A DNA stretch of 37,152 nt from NCBI GenBank assembly GCA_024694565.1, contig JAILJR010000074.1, positions 1 through 37,152 of the forward strand. Direction: 5' to 3'. Below are positions 5,459 through 14,395 of the stretch, one piece after another. The first letter of the stretch is position 1; the number at the start of each line of letters is the position of its first letter. The stretch comes from Butyrivibrio sp. (GTDB lineage: Bacteria; Bacillota; Clostridia; Lachnospirales; Lachnospiraceae). Both the position numbers and the translations under genes were made by a program. Below the pieces are notes generated by a model, which made no database searches, was not told where the DNA came from, and was given only the letters and a program-made list of their open reading frames with translations.

Positions 5459-8392
5459 TTATTCGTTAATTACAACCGGTGCAGCTTCCTTTTTGAGTTT
5501 AAGATATTTCTTAATTGCAAGGAACTCAAGAAAGGCTATCAGCGCAATAAGGAGTACATCGACCGCATAGAGCACAACCACCCATGAAGGAAGTCCTGTG
5601 TTAACAGCCTTGTCATATGCCCTGCTGTTTACTACAGTATAGAGAATGTTCTTGGATGACTGTCTCATTGCAAGCAGTGATGTGGCTGAGGACTGGTCAG
5701 TTACTGTTGACTGAGGAGTCTCATAGGTTGCAAGCATCAGGTCGCAGCCGTTTCTGATCATTCTGTCTGAATCCTGGTAGCCGTAACCTCCGAAGTAGTC
5801 AGTTTCAGCAAAGCCTCTGAAGCCCCACTCGCCGCGAAGTACAGTGTTGAGGAGCTCAGGGCAGGCCTCAGCGGGAATGGTTCCGATGTTGTTAAAGGCC
5901 ACCATTGTTGCTCCGGGATCTGCAGTCTTGAAGGTGATCTCAAAGGACTTGAGATAAATCTCACGAAGTGACTGTTCGTTCATCCATGTGCAAAGGAAAC
6001 CTGTTCTGTTGGTCTCCTGATCATTGGTTGCGAAGTGCTTGACGTATGAATATACACCGTGCTCTTTTGCACCCTTTACTGCTTCTGCCACCATGTAGCC
6101 GGCAAGAACACCATCCTCTGAGAAGTACTCAAAGTTACGTCCTGCAAATGCACTTCTGTGTGTGTTGGTTGCAGGTGCATACCAGCCTGATACATCCATT
6201 TCATCTGCCATCTTGCCGATTGAATCGCCAAATTCATGTGCCAGATCCTTGTTCCAGGTGCATGCGATCATAACTGATGCCGGGAAGCCGATCGACCCCT
6301 GACCCGTGAAGTTGTTGTTTATCGAAGCAGGGCCGTCACAGTCGTAGGTCATAACCTTGCCGATTGAATCAACTGCCGAGGTCTCGTATCCACCAAGTGC
6401 GATAAGAGTATTCATATCTGAAGGAGTAAGCTCATCAAGAAGGGCATCCCACTTTGCATCATCGTAAGAGACACCGCGAAGATCTGCAAGCTTAACACCG
6501 TTCTTTGCTCCTGTCACAGGCATTTCGTCACTGTCATTGTTGTAAACTGTAGGATCGTAATTTGTCTCGTTAAAATATGTAGCCTTGTCAGCATCTGACA
6601 TCTCGTAGCTCTTTGGTGCAGCAGTTGCCTCTGAGTAGTTGGCGAACCCGTCTGCTCTTGAGAGGTATGTGAAGTAGTCTCCCTCAGCAAAGCCAAACTG
6701 GTTGGTTGCTGCAACCATATCCGTGCTTCTCTTGTTTGACTCATTGTAAACAACCCTGGAAGGAACGTTTACAGTATCTGTTGCAAGCTTGTTGTGTGCA
6801 TCAGCATTGATTGAGATCTCATAGTCGCCCTCGTCAAGGACATAGCATCCCTCGCCATAGGTGTCATATGAAGCCATATCTTCTACCGTAAAGCTTATGT
6901 TTACTGTATCAGACTCGCCGGGCTTAAGTGAATCAGTCTTTTCAAAAGCAATGAGGTTAGCAGCCGACTTCTCGATCCCGCCGTTAGTATAAGGAGGATT
7001 GTAGTAAACCTGAACCACGTCCTTGCCTTCAACATCACCTGTATTAGTCACAGTTACGTCAAAAGAAACCGTTGTACCGTCGTTTGTCACTTCACCCATC
7101 TCCTGACTGAAGCTTGTATAGGAAAGACCATAGCCGAAGGGATAAACAACCTCTTTGTCATAGTCAAAATCCATGTTTCCGGCCTGTGCCTCTGCGAAAG
7201 CCGTCTCATAGTATCTGTAGCCTACATAGATACCCTCTACATAGTTTACAAATGTGGGATATGCCATTCCGCCCTCTGCGAACATGTTCTCATATCCAAA
7301 CTCTGTCATATTTGTGTAATCGAAGTCGCCAAAATTGTTGGCTGTAGGTGTTGAAAGAAGGTCAGCAACAAAAGTATCTGCTGTCTTTCCGGAAGGATTG
7401 ATGACACCGGCAAGTATCTCGCCAAGTCCGTCGAAGCCTGTCTGTCCTGTTCCCGGACAGTAAAGGACTGACTTTATCTGTGAGTAGTCGTTTACAAAGC
7501 CAAGCTCCATTGCATTGGCAGAGTTGATGATCACGATTACCTTGTCATAATCCGAAGTAACCTTTTCAAGAAGTGCCTGCTCCCTGTTTGAGAGCTCAAG
7601 GTATGACTTGGATGCATCAAGATCATCTGCCTGTTCTGAATAGCGTGTTCCGGTTCCTCCAAAAAAGCTGTTTGGGTCAAAATTGTAGGTATCCTCTCCG
7701 TCATAGTGCATGGGGAGATCGGCTCCCTCGCCACCTGAACGGGCAATGAAAAGAATTGCCGTGTCTGAATACTCTTTTGCTGATGTAAAGAGATCACCAT
7801 ACTCTTCAATTGCAGGCTCGGGAATAGTCCAGTCCTGTCCCATCATTCCAACGTTTGGTCTGGAATCCCTCCAGCTCTTGTAGAAGTCAGCCAGCTCCGC
7901 GTTGTACTCGATACCTGAATCCGTAAGTCCCTGAAGAAAATCTACAGTAGGATAAGCTGCTGAAAGAGCGCCAGACCCTGTTCCACCGTAGATCGGATTG
8001 GTTGATGACCAGCCAAAGACGTTTACCTTTGTTCCGGATGCAAGAGGAAGACCATTGTCCTCGTTCTTCAAAAGAACGATTCCCTCCTCTGCAATCTCTG
8101 TGCAGAGCTCCTTTGCCTTCTCTACAGATTCATCCGAGATTTTTCCTCCGCCCATGGCCATGTTTACCATTGAGTAAACTGGTCCCAAAAGGATATTGGT
8201 CACGGTAAGTACCAGTGTGAGAAAGAATACAAGCCAGGCCTGCTCTCTCACAAACCCCTTAATAGGAGCCTTCAGCTTAAAAGCTGCGATTGTGCAGATA
8301 ATTGCTGCACAGAGCACCACGCCGATGACAGTCAGCTGTGGGATCATTGTTTTCAGGACGGCAATGACATCCGCGATGTTGATAGATAACAT
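5459..8392 (-). CDS. Membrane-anchored family 3 beta-glucosidase, reversed domain order
   Basis: Family 3 glycoside hydrolase, predicted to release sugars from beta-linked oligosaccharides. The domains are in reverse order: the alpha/beta sandwich domain comes first (about 90-370; EEGIVLLKNEDNGLPL at 103-118, acid/base candidate E222 in GEGAD), then a fibronectin-like domain (about 430-545), then the barrel (about 640-925) with GRNFEYFSED, YVKHFATND and the nucleophile in ETDYFGG (about D865). Two hydrophobic segments (about 17-37, 53-73) and one near the C-terminus (about 936-958) anchor both ends in the membrane. Which side the enzyme faces cannot be read directly. Start ATG 8390-8392 has GGGAG. 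It is last in an operon with the GtrA-like gene and a second GH3 gene. Confidence 0.9.
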   Translation of the reverse strand: MLSINIADVIAVLKTMIPQLTVIGVVLCAAIICTIAAFKLKAPIKGFVREQAWLVFFLTLVLTVTNILLGPVYSMVNMAMGGGKISDESVEKAKELCTEIAEEGIVLLKNEDNGLPLASGTKVNVFGWSSTNPIYGGTGSGALSAAYPTVDFLQGLTDSGIEYNAELADFYKSWRDSRPNVGMMGQDWTIPEPAIEEYGDLFTSAKEYSDTAILFIARSGGEGADLPMHYDGEDTYNFDPNSFFGGTGTRYSEQADDLDASKSYLELSNREQALLEKVTSDYDKVIVIINSANAMELGFVNDYSQIKSVLYCPGTGQTGFDGLGEILAGVINPSGKTADTFVADLLSTPTANNFGDFDYTNMTEFGYENMFAEGGMAYPTFVNYVEGIYVGYRYYETAFAEAQAGNMDFDYDKEVVYPFGYGLSYTSFSQEMGEVTNDGTTVSFDVTVTNTGDVEGKDVVQVYYNPPYTNGGIEKSAANLIAFEKTDSLKPGESDTVNISFTVEDMASYDTYGEGCYVLDEGDYEISINADAHNKLATDTVNVPSRVVYNESNKRSTDMVAATNQFGFAEGDYFTYLSRADGFANYSEATAAPKSYEMSDADKATYFNETNYDPTVYNNDSDEMPVTGAKNGVKLADLRGVSYDDAKWDALLDELTPSDMNTLIALGGYETSAVDSIGKVMTYDCDGPASINNNFTGQGSIGFPASVMIACTWNKDLAHEFGDSIGKMADEMDVSGWYAPATNTHRSAFAGRNFEYFSEDGVLAGYMVAEAVKGAKEHGVYSYVKHFATNDQETNRTGFLCTWMNEQSLREIYLKSFEITFKTADPGATMVAFNNIGTIPAEACPELLNTVLRGEWGFRGFAETDYFGGYGYQDSDRMIRNGCDLMLATYETPQSTVTDQSSATSLLAMRQSSKNILYTVVNSRAYDKAVNTGLPSWVVVLYAVDVLLIALIAFLEFLAIKKYLKLKKEAAPVVINE

Positions 8393-8424
8393 TTTCTTTT
8401 TCTCCCTTCACAATTTTCTTTTTG

Positions 8425-8973
8425 TTATTTATCTTTTGTCTCCGGAAAGATGATCTTGTTTACAAAGAAGAACACGATCATTGAAACTCCTCCGTTGAGC
8501 ACTGTGGTTCCAATGTTGTAGACCCAGGCAGGAACGAACTTGCCTGCCACCGCAACCCAGATGCAGTTGATGGAATTGACGATACAGGTGATGATAAAGA
8601 ACGCCAGTATGTACCATGCTATCTGCTTTCCGGGCTTGTCGTAATTACGAAATACAAAGTATTTCTGAATGGGGAAATTGATGCATTCCCCCAGTATCAT
8701 GGCTACCATGTAGGCCGCAAAATATGCCAGTCCCCCATGTGCCTGATCGTATCCCAGAATATTCCACTCAAAGGTCTCCCCAAAGAGCGTCACGGGAATG
8801 CCCGGCCAGCCAAAGCTCCTGTTTCCCAGAAAGGCAAAGGCCCCCGGAAGTACGGTCAGCAGAAGATACTTAAAGAATGTGATCAGGTTGCTTACGATCA
8901 CGAAGAGCCCTCCTTCTCTGACCCACTTTGCAATGGCCGGATGTTTATTTTCAAAATCATTCCAAAATTTCAT
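8425..8973 (-). CDS. GtrA-family membrane protein
   Basis: This is a 182-residue protein with about four membrane segments and the GtrA-like pattern: FVIVSNLITFFKYLLL near the N-terminus, then ECINFPIQKYFVFRNYDK before the last two segments, the usual NF..(K/R)..VF motif of the family. GtrA-like proteins help move lipid-linked sugars across the membrane for glycosylation of surface polymers. Here it also has an extra loop of about 40 residues between the first and second segments. It lies 32 bases upstream of the membrane GH3 gene and 117 bases downstream of the cytoplasmic GH3 gene, all on one strand, which ties it to glycoside handling. Start ATG 8971-8973 has GGAG. Confidence 0.85.
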   Translation of the reverse strand: MKFWNDFENKHPAIAKWVREGGLFVIVSNLITFFKYLLLTVLPGAFAFLGNRSFGWPGIPVTLFGETFEWNILGYDQAHGGLAYFAAYMVAMILGECINFPIQKYFVFRNYDKPGKQIAWYILAFFIITCIVNSINCIWVAVAGKFVPAWVYNIGTTVLNGGVSMIVFFFVNKIIFPETKDK

Positions 8974-9090
8974 TTGTTTTCTCCACTATATACGGCGGTT
9001 TATATCTGACTTATTCCGGTCTCCTAAGTAAAATTCATGCGTCAAAAGTCCGCTTTCAGGCGCTATCCGGATCCCGGGGCCTTCATGTCT

Positions 9091-11448
9091 TTAGCTCCGC
9101 CTCAGCTCCTTTTCATACTTTCTGTTTTTTATCCGGTTTCTGAAGAATCCGGCAATCACTCCGCCAAGTCCCTTAAAGAAATGCCCGTTTGCGATCAGAA
9201 CCATGCTCTCAGTCATCTCACGGCTAACCATGCCTGCACTCATCTTGCTCATCGCCCTGAAGGGCATGTTGTAGATAAACATTATGTTGAGGTCCGGAAC
9301 TCCCTTTTCATAGGACTTGTCAAGCTTGTTTTTAAGTACCCTGTAGATGAGCCTGCAGATGCCGCTCTTTGCATCCTTCATCTGACAGAAGGCGTCGTTT
9401 ATGTCAAGCGGTCCGACCTTTTCATCCGGAAGAGGTGCGCCGTAGAGCTTTTCGAATTCCTCATAGTGCACGTTGTGCACCCTGCCGCTTTTGTAGCTTG
9501 GGAACTGCTCAATATCATAAGGAAGCTCAGCCCCTGTCCCTGCCTGGCTGATCGAGCCCTTAAGCCTTATATCAGCCACACTTGCTCCGACATATATCTG
9601 ATATTCACCTGCTTCGATCTCCCATTTGTCTGTCAGAGTAGAGAAATATCGAAAGCTCCTGTCGTCAAAAGAAATCTCGACCTGTGCACTCTCACCGGCC
9701 TTTATCCATACCTTCTTAAAGCCTTTCAGTTCCTTCCTCGGCCTTATGAGACCTGTCTTCTCTTTTCCTATATAGAGCTGTGCAATCTCGGCGCCATCCC
9801 TTTTTCCTGTATTGGTGATCCTGAATTTTACGCCCTTGTCTGTGACGGTCAGATCGCTGTACTCAAAGCTTGTGTATGAAAGACCAAATCCAAAAGGAAA
9901 CTGCACCGCCACATCAGCTGTGTCGTAATACCTGTAGCCGATAAAGGGGCCTTCCCTGTACTGGAGATTTCTCTTTTCCGTATCAGAGTAGTTGGCAACA
10001 GGGCAGTCCGTGTAGGAGAAGGGATAGGACTCCGAGAGCTTTCCCGTCGGAACTTCCCTGCCGGTAATTATGTCAAGAATCGCAGAAGCACCTGCCTGAC
10101 CTGTTAGGTATCCGTGCAAAAGAGCTTTCAGCCGGCAGAGCCAGGGCATCTTCACGGAAGAACCTGCACTCATCACACCGACGATGTTTTTGTTGTACAC
10201 CGAAAGCTCCTCAAGCTCTTTTATCTGATATTCGGGAACATCCATGGACATCCTGTCCGCTCCCTCGCTCTCAGCAATCTCGTCAAGGCCAAAAAAGTAA
10301 AGAACCACATCTGCCTTTTTCGGATCGTCAACGACTTCCAGGTCATATTTTTTAATCTCATCGGCGATGGTCTCAACCTTCGTTGAATTGACCTGTGAGC
10401 TTCCGGATCCCTGATATCTTGGTTTTTCGACGAATGGGCCCTTAAGGGCAACCTTCGTTCCGCTATCCAGCGGCAGGATATTCTCCTCATTCTTTAAAAG
10501 AACTGCAGAATTGACCGCTGCCTTTCTTGCGACCTCGTGATGTGCTTTTTTATCAAAGCCTTTTTTGTGGTCATTGTTTTTAAAATAGAGAGCAGCTTCA
10601 ATTACAGGGAGCACCGCTCTGTCTATCTCCTCCTCTGTTATGCGCCCCTCGCCCTGTGAGAGTGCATCCAGTATCTCCCTTGCAGACCCTAACCCGGGAT
10701 TTGGCATCTCAACATTTGACTGGCACTTTACACCCTCGACGTGGTCGTTGCTGGCGCCCCAGTCTGTGACGACGATGCCGTCAAATCCCCACTCGTTTCT
10801 TAGGATGTCGACAAGAAGATGTTTGTTCTCGTTTGCGTATTCTCCGTTTACTTCGTTGTAGGCACTCATAATGGTCTTTGCCCCGCCCTCTTTGACAGCT
10901 ATCTCAAAGGCTGTGAGGTATATCTCGCGAAGTGTTCTCTCATCCACCACGGCGTTCATCGCCATTCTGCGGTATTCTCTCGAATTCACTGCAAAGTGCT
11001 TGGGGCATGAGTATATGTGCCTGCTCTGTATCCCCCTGACATAAGAAGCTGCCATCTTTCCTGCAAGGATCGGATCCTCTGAAAAGTACTCAAAGTTTCG
11101 TCCGCACAGCGGTGACCTCTTCATGTTGAGCCCCGGCCCAAGCAGCACGTCGACGTTCTGCGCAAGTGCCTCCTCACCAAGAGCCCTGCCTATCTCCTCT
11201 CCGATTTCGGGGTCCCAGCTGTTTGCCACTGTTGCAGCTGTAGGAAAACAGGTGGCCGGCAGTGAGGCATTGAGTCCAAGATGGTCTCCCGCTCCCTCCT
11301 GACGCCTTAGTCCGTGTGGTCCATCCGAAAATGTAATGGAAGGAATACCAAGTCTTTCAATATCCCACGACTCCCATTCGTTCTTTCCCGAAAGCAGCGC
11401 CGCTTTCTCTATCAATGTAAGTTTTGATAATATCTCTTGAGCGTTCAT
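9091..11448 (-). CDS. Cytoplasmic family 3 beta-glucosidase
   Basis: A family 3 glycoside hydrolase in the usual order: barrel domain (about 1-290) with SDGPHGLR (41-48), GRNFEYFSEDP (116-126), KH 150-151 and nucleophile D229 in VVTDWG; sandwich domain (about 305-510) with acid/base candidate E395 in ESEGADR; and a fibronectin-like domain (about 540-625). There is no signal peptide, so it should act on oligosaccharides already imported. The last 100 residues are an extra basic, partly hydrophobic tail (ending NRIKNRKYEKELRRS) that could bind the membrane. Start ATG 11446-11448 follows GGAGGG. It is separated from the two-component genes upstream by a terminator and probably starts the operon with the GtrA-like and membrane GH3 genes. 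Confidence 0.92.
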   Translation of the reverse strand: MNAQEILSKLTLIEKAALLSGKNEWESWDIERLGIPSITFSDGPHGLRRQEGAGDHLGLNASLPATCFPTAATVANSWDPEIGEEIGRALGEEALAQNVDVLLGPGLNMKRSPLCGRNFEYFSEDPILAGKMAASYVRGIQSRHIYSCPKHFAVNSREYRRMAMNAVVDERTLREIYLTAFEIAVKEGGAKTIMSAYNEVNGEYANENKHLLVDILRNEWGFDGIVVTDWGASNDHVEGVKCQSNVEMPNPGLGSAREILDALSQGEGRITEEEIDRAVLPVIEAALYFKNNDHKKGFDKKAHHEVARKAAVNSAVLLKNEENILPLDSGTKVALKGPFVEKPRYQGSGSSQVNSTKVETIADEIKKYDLEVVDDPKKADVVLYFFGLDEIAESEGADRMSMDVPEYQIKELEELSVYNKNIVGVMSAGSSVKMPWLCRLKALLHGYLTGQAGASAILDIITGREVPTGKLSESYPFSYTDCPVANYSDTEKRNLQYREGPFIGYRYYDTADVAVQFPFGFGLSYTSFEYSDLTVTDKGVKFRITNTGKRDGAEIAQLYIGKEKTGLIRPRKELKGFKKVWIKAGESAQVEISFDDRSFRYFSTLTDKWEIEAGEYQIYVGASVADIRLKGSISQAGTGAELPYDIEQFPSYKSGRVHNVHYEEFEKLYGAPLPDEKVGPLDINDAFCQMKDAKSGICRLIYRVLKNKLDKSYEKGVPDLNIMFIYNMPFRAMSKMSAGMVSREMTESMVLIANGHFFKGLGGVIAGFFRNRIKNRKYEKELRRS

Positions 11449-11493
11449 ATCGTCCCTCCGTTCTGATGTAGTTTACTTATATCACAATGGGCA

Positions 11494-11545
11494 ACAAAAA
11501 AAGTCGTCCCGGGGACAACTTGTAAAAAATCCGGGACGACTTGCA
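11494..11545 (-). terminator. Strong terminator of the two-component operon
   Basis: A perfect 12-bp stem (11501-11512 with 11531-11542) with an 18-base loop is followed on the minus strand by a run of seven T. It lies 33 bases after the histidine kinase stop codon. Confidence 0.9.
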
Positions 11546-11574
11546 TTCTATTACTTCCTGCGGGACAGTCTCTG

Positions 11575-12933
11575 TTAGTCGTGGCAGCTGAGCAGAACTC
11601 TCACCTTGAACCATCCATCCTCGTAGGTGCACTTCATGGCACCGCCGTACTTTTCAGCCACCATGTTGATTGATTTAAGGCCATAGCCGTGCCTGACGTT
11701 GTCTGCCTTGGTGGTCCGCGGAAGGTTTCCCTTTTCAAAGATTCCCTTCTTCCTGTCGGGCAGGAGACTTACGTTGGACGGATCTGAGCAGTTCTCACAC
11801 TCAACCATGATAAAATCATTTTTTCTTTTCATGTTAAGTGTAATGAATCTCTTCTCCTTTTCATCTATCTGCGAGGTGGCTTCGATTGCATTGTCAAGCA
11901 GATTTCCAAAGAGAGAACAGATGTCTTTTACATGAATGCCGTTTAAGAGCTCCCCATCCACCATGGCATTCAGTGTGATATTCTGTTTCTGACACTGAAG
12001 ACTCTTGGTTGTCAGGATGACGTCGAGCACCTTATTGCCGGTGTTCATAAAGGACTCCTGGATTGCTATGGCCTGCTCCATGTCCTTTAACACATCTGCT
12101 CGTCTTCCGGGGTCATCCTCATTCTTAAGTGCCAGAAGGTAGTGCTTCATGTCGTGTATCTCTTTTCTCATGGCATCGGAATTGTCCATAGCCAGCCGGT
12201 ACTGCTCATACTGCTTTTGAAATAGCTGGTTGATCTCATTTGCCTCATTTCGCAGTATCATCTCATTGCGCCTTCCCATCTGGGTCATAAGCATCATGAT
12301 CCCGCCAAAATCCACAAGCGTCCTGACATACAGAAGGTTTTCGGTAGCAGAAAAAGGTGTCCTTGGGCTTACAAAGCTGATGTTCGAAATTGCAAAGACA
12401 GCCGTTCCCATGATCAGAACGCTCCAGAATTCCCTCCAGCTGATTCCCAGACTGTGGTCCGGTGAAATATTCCCTCTTTCAAGTCTGTAAAATATGGGAT
12501 AAACACAGGCGTAGACAATAAACATCAGGACAAAGGAAACCATGAGGCTCCCTTTTCCTGTGGAAAGCGCAATCCAGACATATAGCTGCCTGTAGAGACT
12601 CGCTGCAAATTCAGCAAAGACAAAGGCATGGATCGTAAGGACTCCGCAGTCTCTGGGCTTTATATCCAGCACCAGAAAAAGCATCCCGTACATCAAAAGG
12701 ACAGCACCAAGCATCGCAGGAATCCAGGCAAAGATTGGAAGGAGCCCTGCAACAAACTGGTAGGCCACCATTAGAATGAGCGATGCTGCGCACTGCAGGC
12801 AAAAGACCTTACCGCCATATTTTCTTTTATAGATAAAAAAATAAACAAAAACCGCCAGCCATTCAGCTATGGCGGTAAAAAGCCTGGGTGTATCCAGGAT
12901 CTGCACTGGGTCTAAAAAAGCTGACAGGTTCAT
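11575..12933 (-). CDS. AgrC-like sensor histidine kinase
   Basis: A peptide- or ligand-sensing kinase of the GHKL/AgrC type. The first 220 residues contain about six membrane segments with very short loops. A coiled linker follows, with phospho-acceptor candidate H260 in EIHDMKHYLLAL, then an HATPase_c domain with N-box LFGNLLDNAIEA (about 350-361) and G-box HGYGLKSI (about 425-432). The ATG at 12931-12933 has a GAGG site; a GTG at 12958-12960 would add nine residues but has no clear site. It lies 33 bases downstream of its response regulator gene. No AgrD-like peptide or AgrB gene is visible nearby, so the signal is unknown. The neighbouring glycosidase genes are possible targets. Confidence 0.88.
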   Translation of the reverse strand: MNLSAFLDPVQILDTPRLFTAIAEWLAVFVYFFIYKRKYGGKVFCLQCAASLILMVAYQFVAGLLPIFAWIPAMLGAVLLMYGMLFLVLDIKPRDCGVLTIHAFVFAEFAASLYRQLYVWIALSTGKGSLMVSFVLMFIVYACVYPIFYRLERGNISPDHSLGISWREFWSVLIMGTAVFAISNISFVSPRTPFSATENLLYVRTLVDFGGIMMLMTQMGRRNEMILRNEANEINQLFQKQYEQYRLAMDNSDAMRKEIHDMKHYLLALKNEDDPGRRADVLKDMEQAIAIQESFMNTGNKVLDVILTTKSLQCQKQNITLNAMVDGELLNGIHVKDICSLFGNLLDNAIEATSQIDEKEKRFITLNMKRKNDFIMVECENCSDPSNVSLLPDRKKGIFEKGNLPRTTKADNVRHGYGLKSINMVAEKYGGAMKCTYEDGWFKVRVLLSCHD

Positions 12934-12966
12934 GAGATATCCTCGGTGATAGTTTTCCACAGTTTC

Positions 12967-13668
12967 TTAACTATACTCTAACAGGCTGGCCATAAAGCCC
13001 TTCTTCCTCGCGCGGCTTATCGGAACTGTCGCGCCGGATGAAAGAATCACCTCCTCCTTCTTCACACCCTCAACATGTGAAAGATTGACAAGATATGCGT
13101 TATGACATTTTGCAAAGCCGTGGCCTTCGAGCATTTCATCAAATTTTTTGAGCGGTCCCAGGGTCACATATTCCTCATACCTGCAATGAAGAATGACATT
13201 GTTCCTGCTGCTCTCAATATAAAAAATATTTTCGCAGTCTATCTTGAGCTGACTGTCGCCCACAGAAACCCTTATATAGACATGATCTCTTTTCTGGCGG
13301 ATGCGCGCAAGCGCCTTGTCAAACAGCTGCTGAAGCTGGATAAAGGAAACAGGCTTGAGCACATAGCCAAGTGCATCAACAGAGTAGCCCTGCACGGCAT
13401 ACCGGACCGTCGAGGTGATAAAGATTATTATCACGTCCTGGTCTATCGCTCTTACCTTCTGCGCCGCAGCCATTCCGTCGAGATGCTTCATCTGGATATC
13501 AAGAAGAATAATGTCAAACTGGCTTTTATACTCATCCACGAGGTCGATACCATCGGGAAGGCAGGTAATATGAAACTCCTCGCCGCTTTCACTGCTGTAG
13601 TGTTCTATGTAATTTTTCAGAAGCTGAGCCTGATCCGCCTCATCCTCAACTATGCATACCTTAACCAT
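12967..13668 (-). CDS. LytTR-family response regulator
   Basis: The receiver domain (1-120) has the acidic pocket E8-D9-E10, phospho-acceptor D57 in IILLDIQM, T85 and K105. The LytTR DNA-binding domain (about 130-230) carries IFYIESSRNNVILHC, GFAKCHNAYLVNLSHVEG and the family ending PISRARKK. Such proteins, like AgrA, bind paired 9-base direct repeats and activate transcription. It is the first gene of the operon with the AgrC-like kinase. The start at 13666-13668 has a modest AGGA site. About 400 bases of non-coding DNA lie upstream, including a GC-rich palindrome followed by a T-run that may attenuate transcription. Confidence 0.92.
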   Translation of the reverse strand: MVKVCIVEDEADQAQLLKNYIEHYSSESGEEFHITCLPDGIDLVDEYKSQFDIILLDIQMKHLDGMAAAQKVRAIDQDVIIIFITSTVRYAVQGYSVDALGYVLKPVSFIQLQQLFDKALARIRQKRDHVYIRVSVGDSQLKIDCENIFYIESSRNNVILHCRYEEYVTLGPLKKFDEMLEGHGFAKCHNAYLVNLSHVEGVKKEEVILSSGATVPISRARKKGFMASLLEYS

Positions 13669-13725
13669 GTTTTAGTTCCTTTTTATTCCTTTTATGTAAC
13701 TATCCAGAGCCAGCCGGAAATATTT

Positions 13726-13756
13726 AAAAAAACATATGCCGAGCCGGCTCGGGCAG
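13726..13756 (-). promoter_or_regulatory. Palindrome plus T-run in the response-regulator leader
   Basis: CCGAGCCGGCTCGG (13739-13752) is a perfect 14-base palindrome, extended by a flanking TGC/GCA pair. On the minus strand it is followed by CATATG and seven T, about 60 bases before the start codon. This is terminator-like and could be an attenuator, or simply a protein site. The rest of 13669-13997 shows no gene. Confidence 0.35.
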
Positions 13757-13997
13757 ATGCATTTTCAAGTATTTCCATTTGGCGGTTATCCGATAACAAG
13801 GTAACCCCTGCGTTTCCAAGTCCCGGCTCTGTCACACAAAGAACCTTTTGCCAATCGAATCACAGTTATAATACTAACACAAAACAAACACATATTGCAC
13901 GCACTCCGCTATATGACCCGGTCCTGCCCGGAAGAGTTACGTTACAATTCAGTTGCCACCATCTGTATACTGCGCTATATCCGTATAAAACTTTCCC

Positions 13998-14026
13998 TTT
14001 ACAATTGTTTTCATCTATGATAATAT
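13998..14026 (+). promoter_or_regulatory. Promoter of tRNA-Trp
   Basis: A -35 TTTACA (13998-14003) and a -10 TAATAT (14021-14026) with a 17-base spacer, ending 56 bases before the tRNA. Confidence 0.65.
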
Positions 14027-14081
14027 ATCTTTTGTCGGTGCGAAAAGTGATTGTGCTTGCAGTTTTTTGTTACCGGCACAC

Positions 14082-14153
14082 AGGGGAATCATACAATGGT
14101 TAGTATTGCGGTCTCCAAAACCGTTCATGCGGGTTCGAATCCTGCTTCCCCTG
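14082..14153 (+). tRNA. tRNA-Trp (CCA anticodon)
   Basis: A complete cloverleaf is visible. The acceptor AGGGGAA pairs with TTCCCCT, and G is the discriminator base. The D-stem is ATAC/GTAT. The anticodon stem GCGGT/ACCGT encloses loop CTCCAAA with anticodon CCA, and the T-arm is GCGGG-TTCGAAT-CCTGC. The 3' CCA is not encoded. It stands alone, with its own promoter and terminator. Confidence 0.95.
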
Positions 14154-14164
14154 CTCATTATTGA

Positions 14165-14201
14165 AAGCCTGAAAACCTAGTGTTCCGTCTCAGGCTTTTT
14201 T
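14165..14201 (+). terminator. Terminator of tRNA-Trp
   Basis: AGCCTGA (14166-14172) pairs with TCAGGCT (14190-14196) and is followed by a T-run, 12 bases after the tRNA. Confidence 0.85.
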
Positions 14202-14236
14202 GTTATCTTCTGGTCAGAAGTTTCATTCCAAAAATT

Positions 14237-14282
14237 AAAAACCACTTCGCTATTACCAAATACGGAATACGAAGTGGTTTTT
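14237..14282. terminator. Bidirectional terminator between tRNA-Trp and the 149-residue gene
   Basis: A perfect 13-bp stem (14237-14249 with 14270-14282) starts with five A and ends with five T, so it can stop transcription from both sides. It ends the minus-strand gene at 14396-14845 and backs up the tRNA terminator. Confidence 0.85.
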
Positions 14283-14395
14283 CTTTGTCTATGGCTTAAC
14301 TTAAGGACATTGGGCACTGATCTGTGCCATTTTTTTACCGGAAAAACACTCAGAAAATGACTTTCAATAAGAGTTATTTCCTATTAATTTATATC

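Noticed and set aside
9037-9879. Plus-strand 280-codon frame
   Set aside because: It is antisense to the well-supported GH3 gene and has no protein-family features.
13102-14103. Plus-strand 333-codon frame
   Set aside because: It lies antisense to the response regulator for most of its length, has no ribosome site, and runs into the tRNA.
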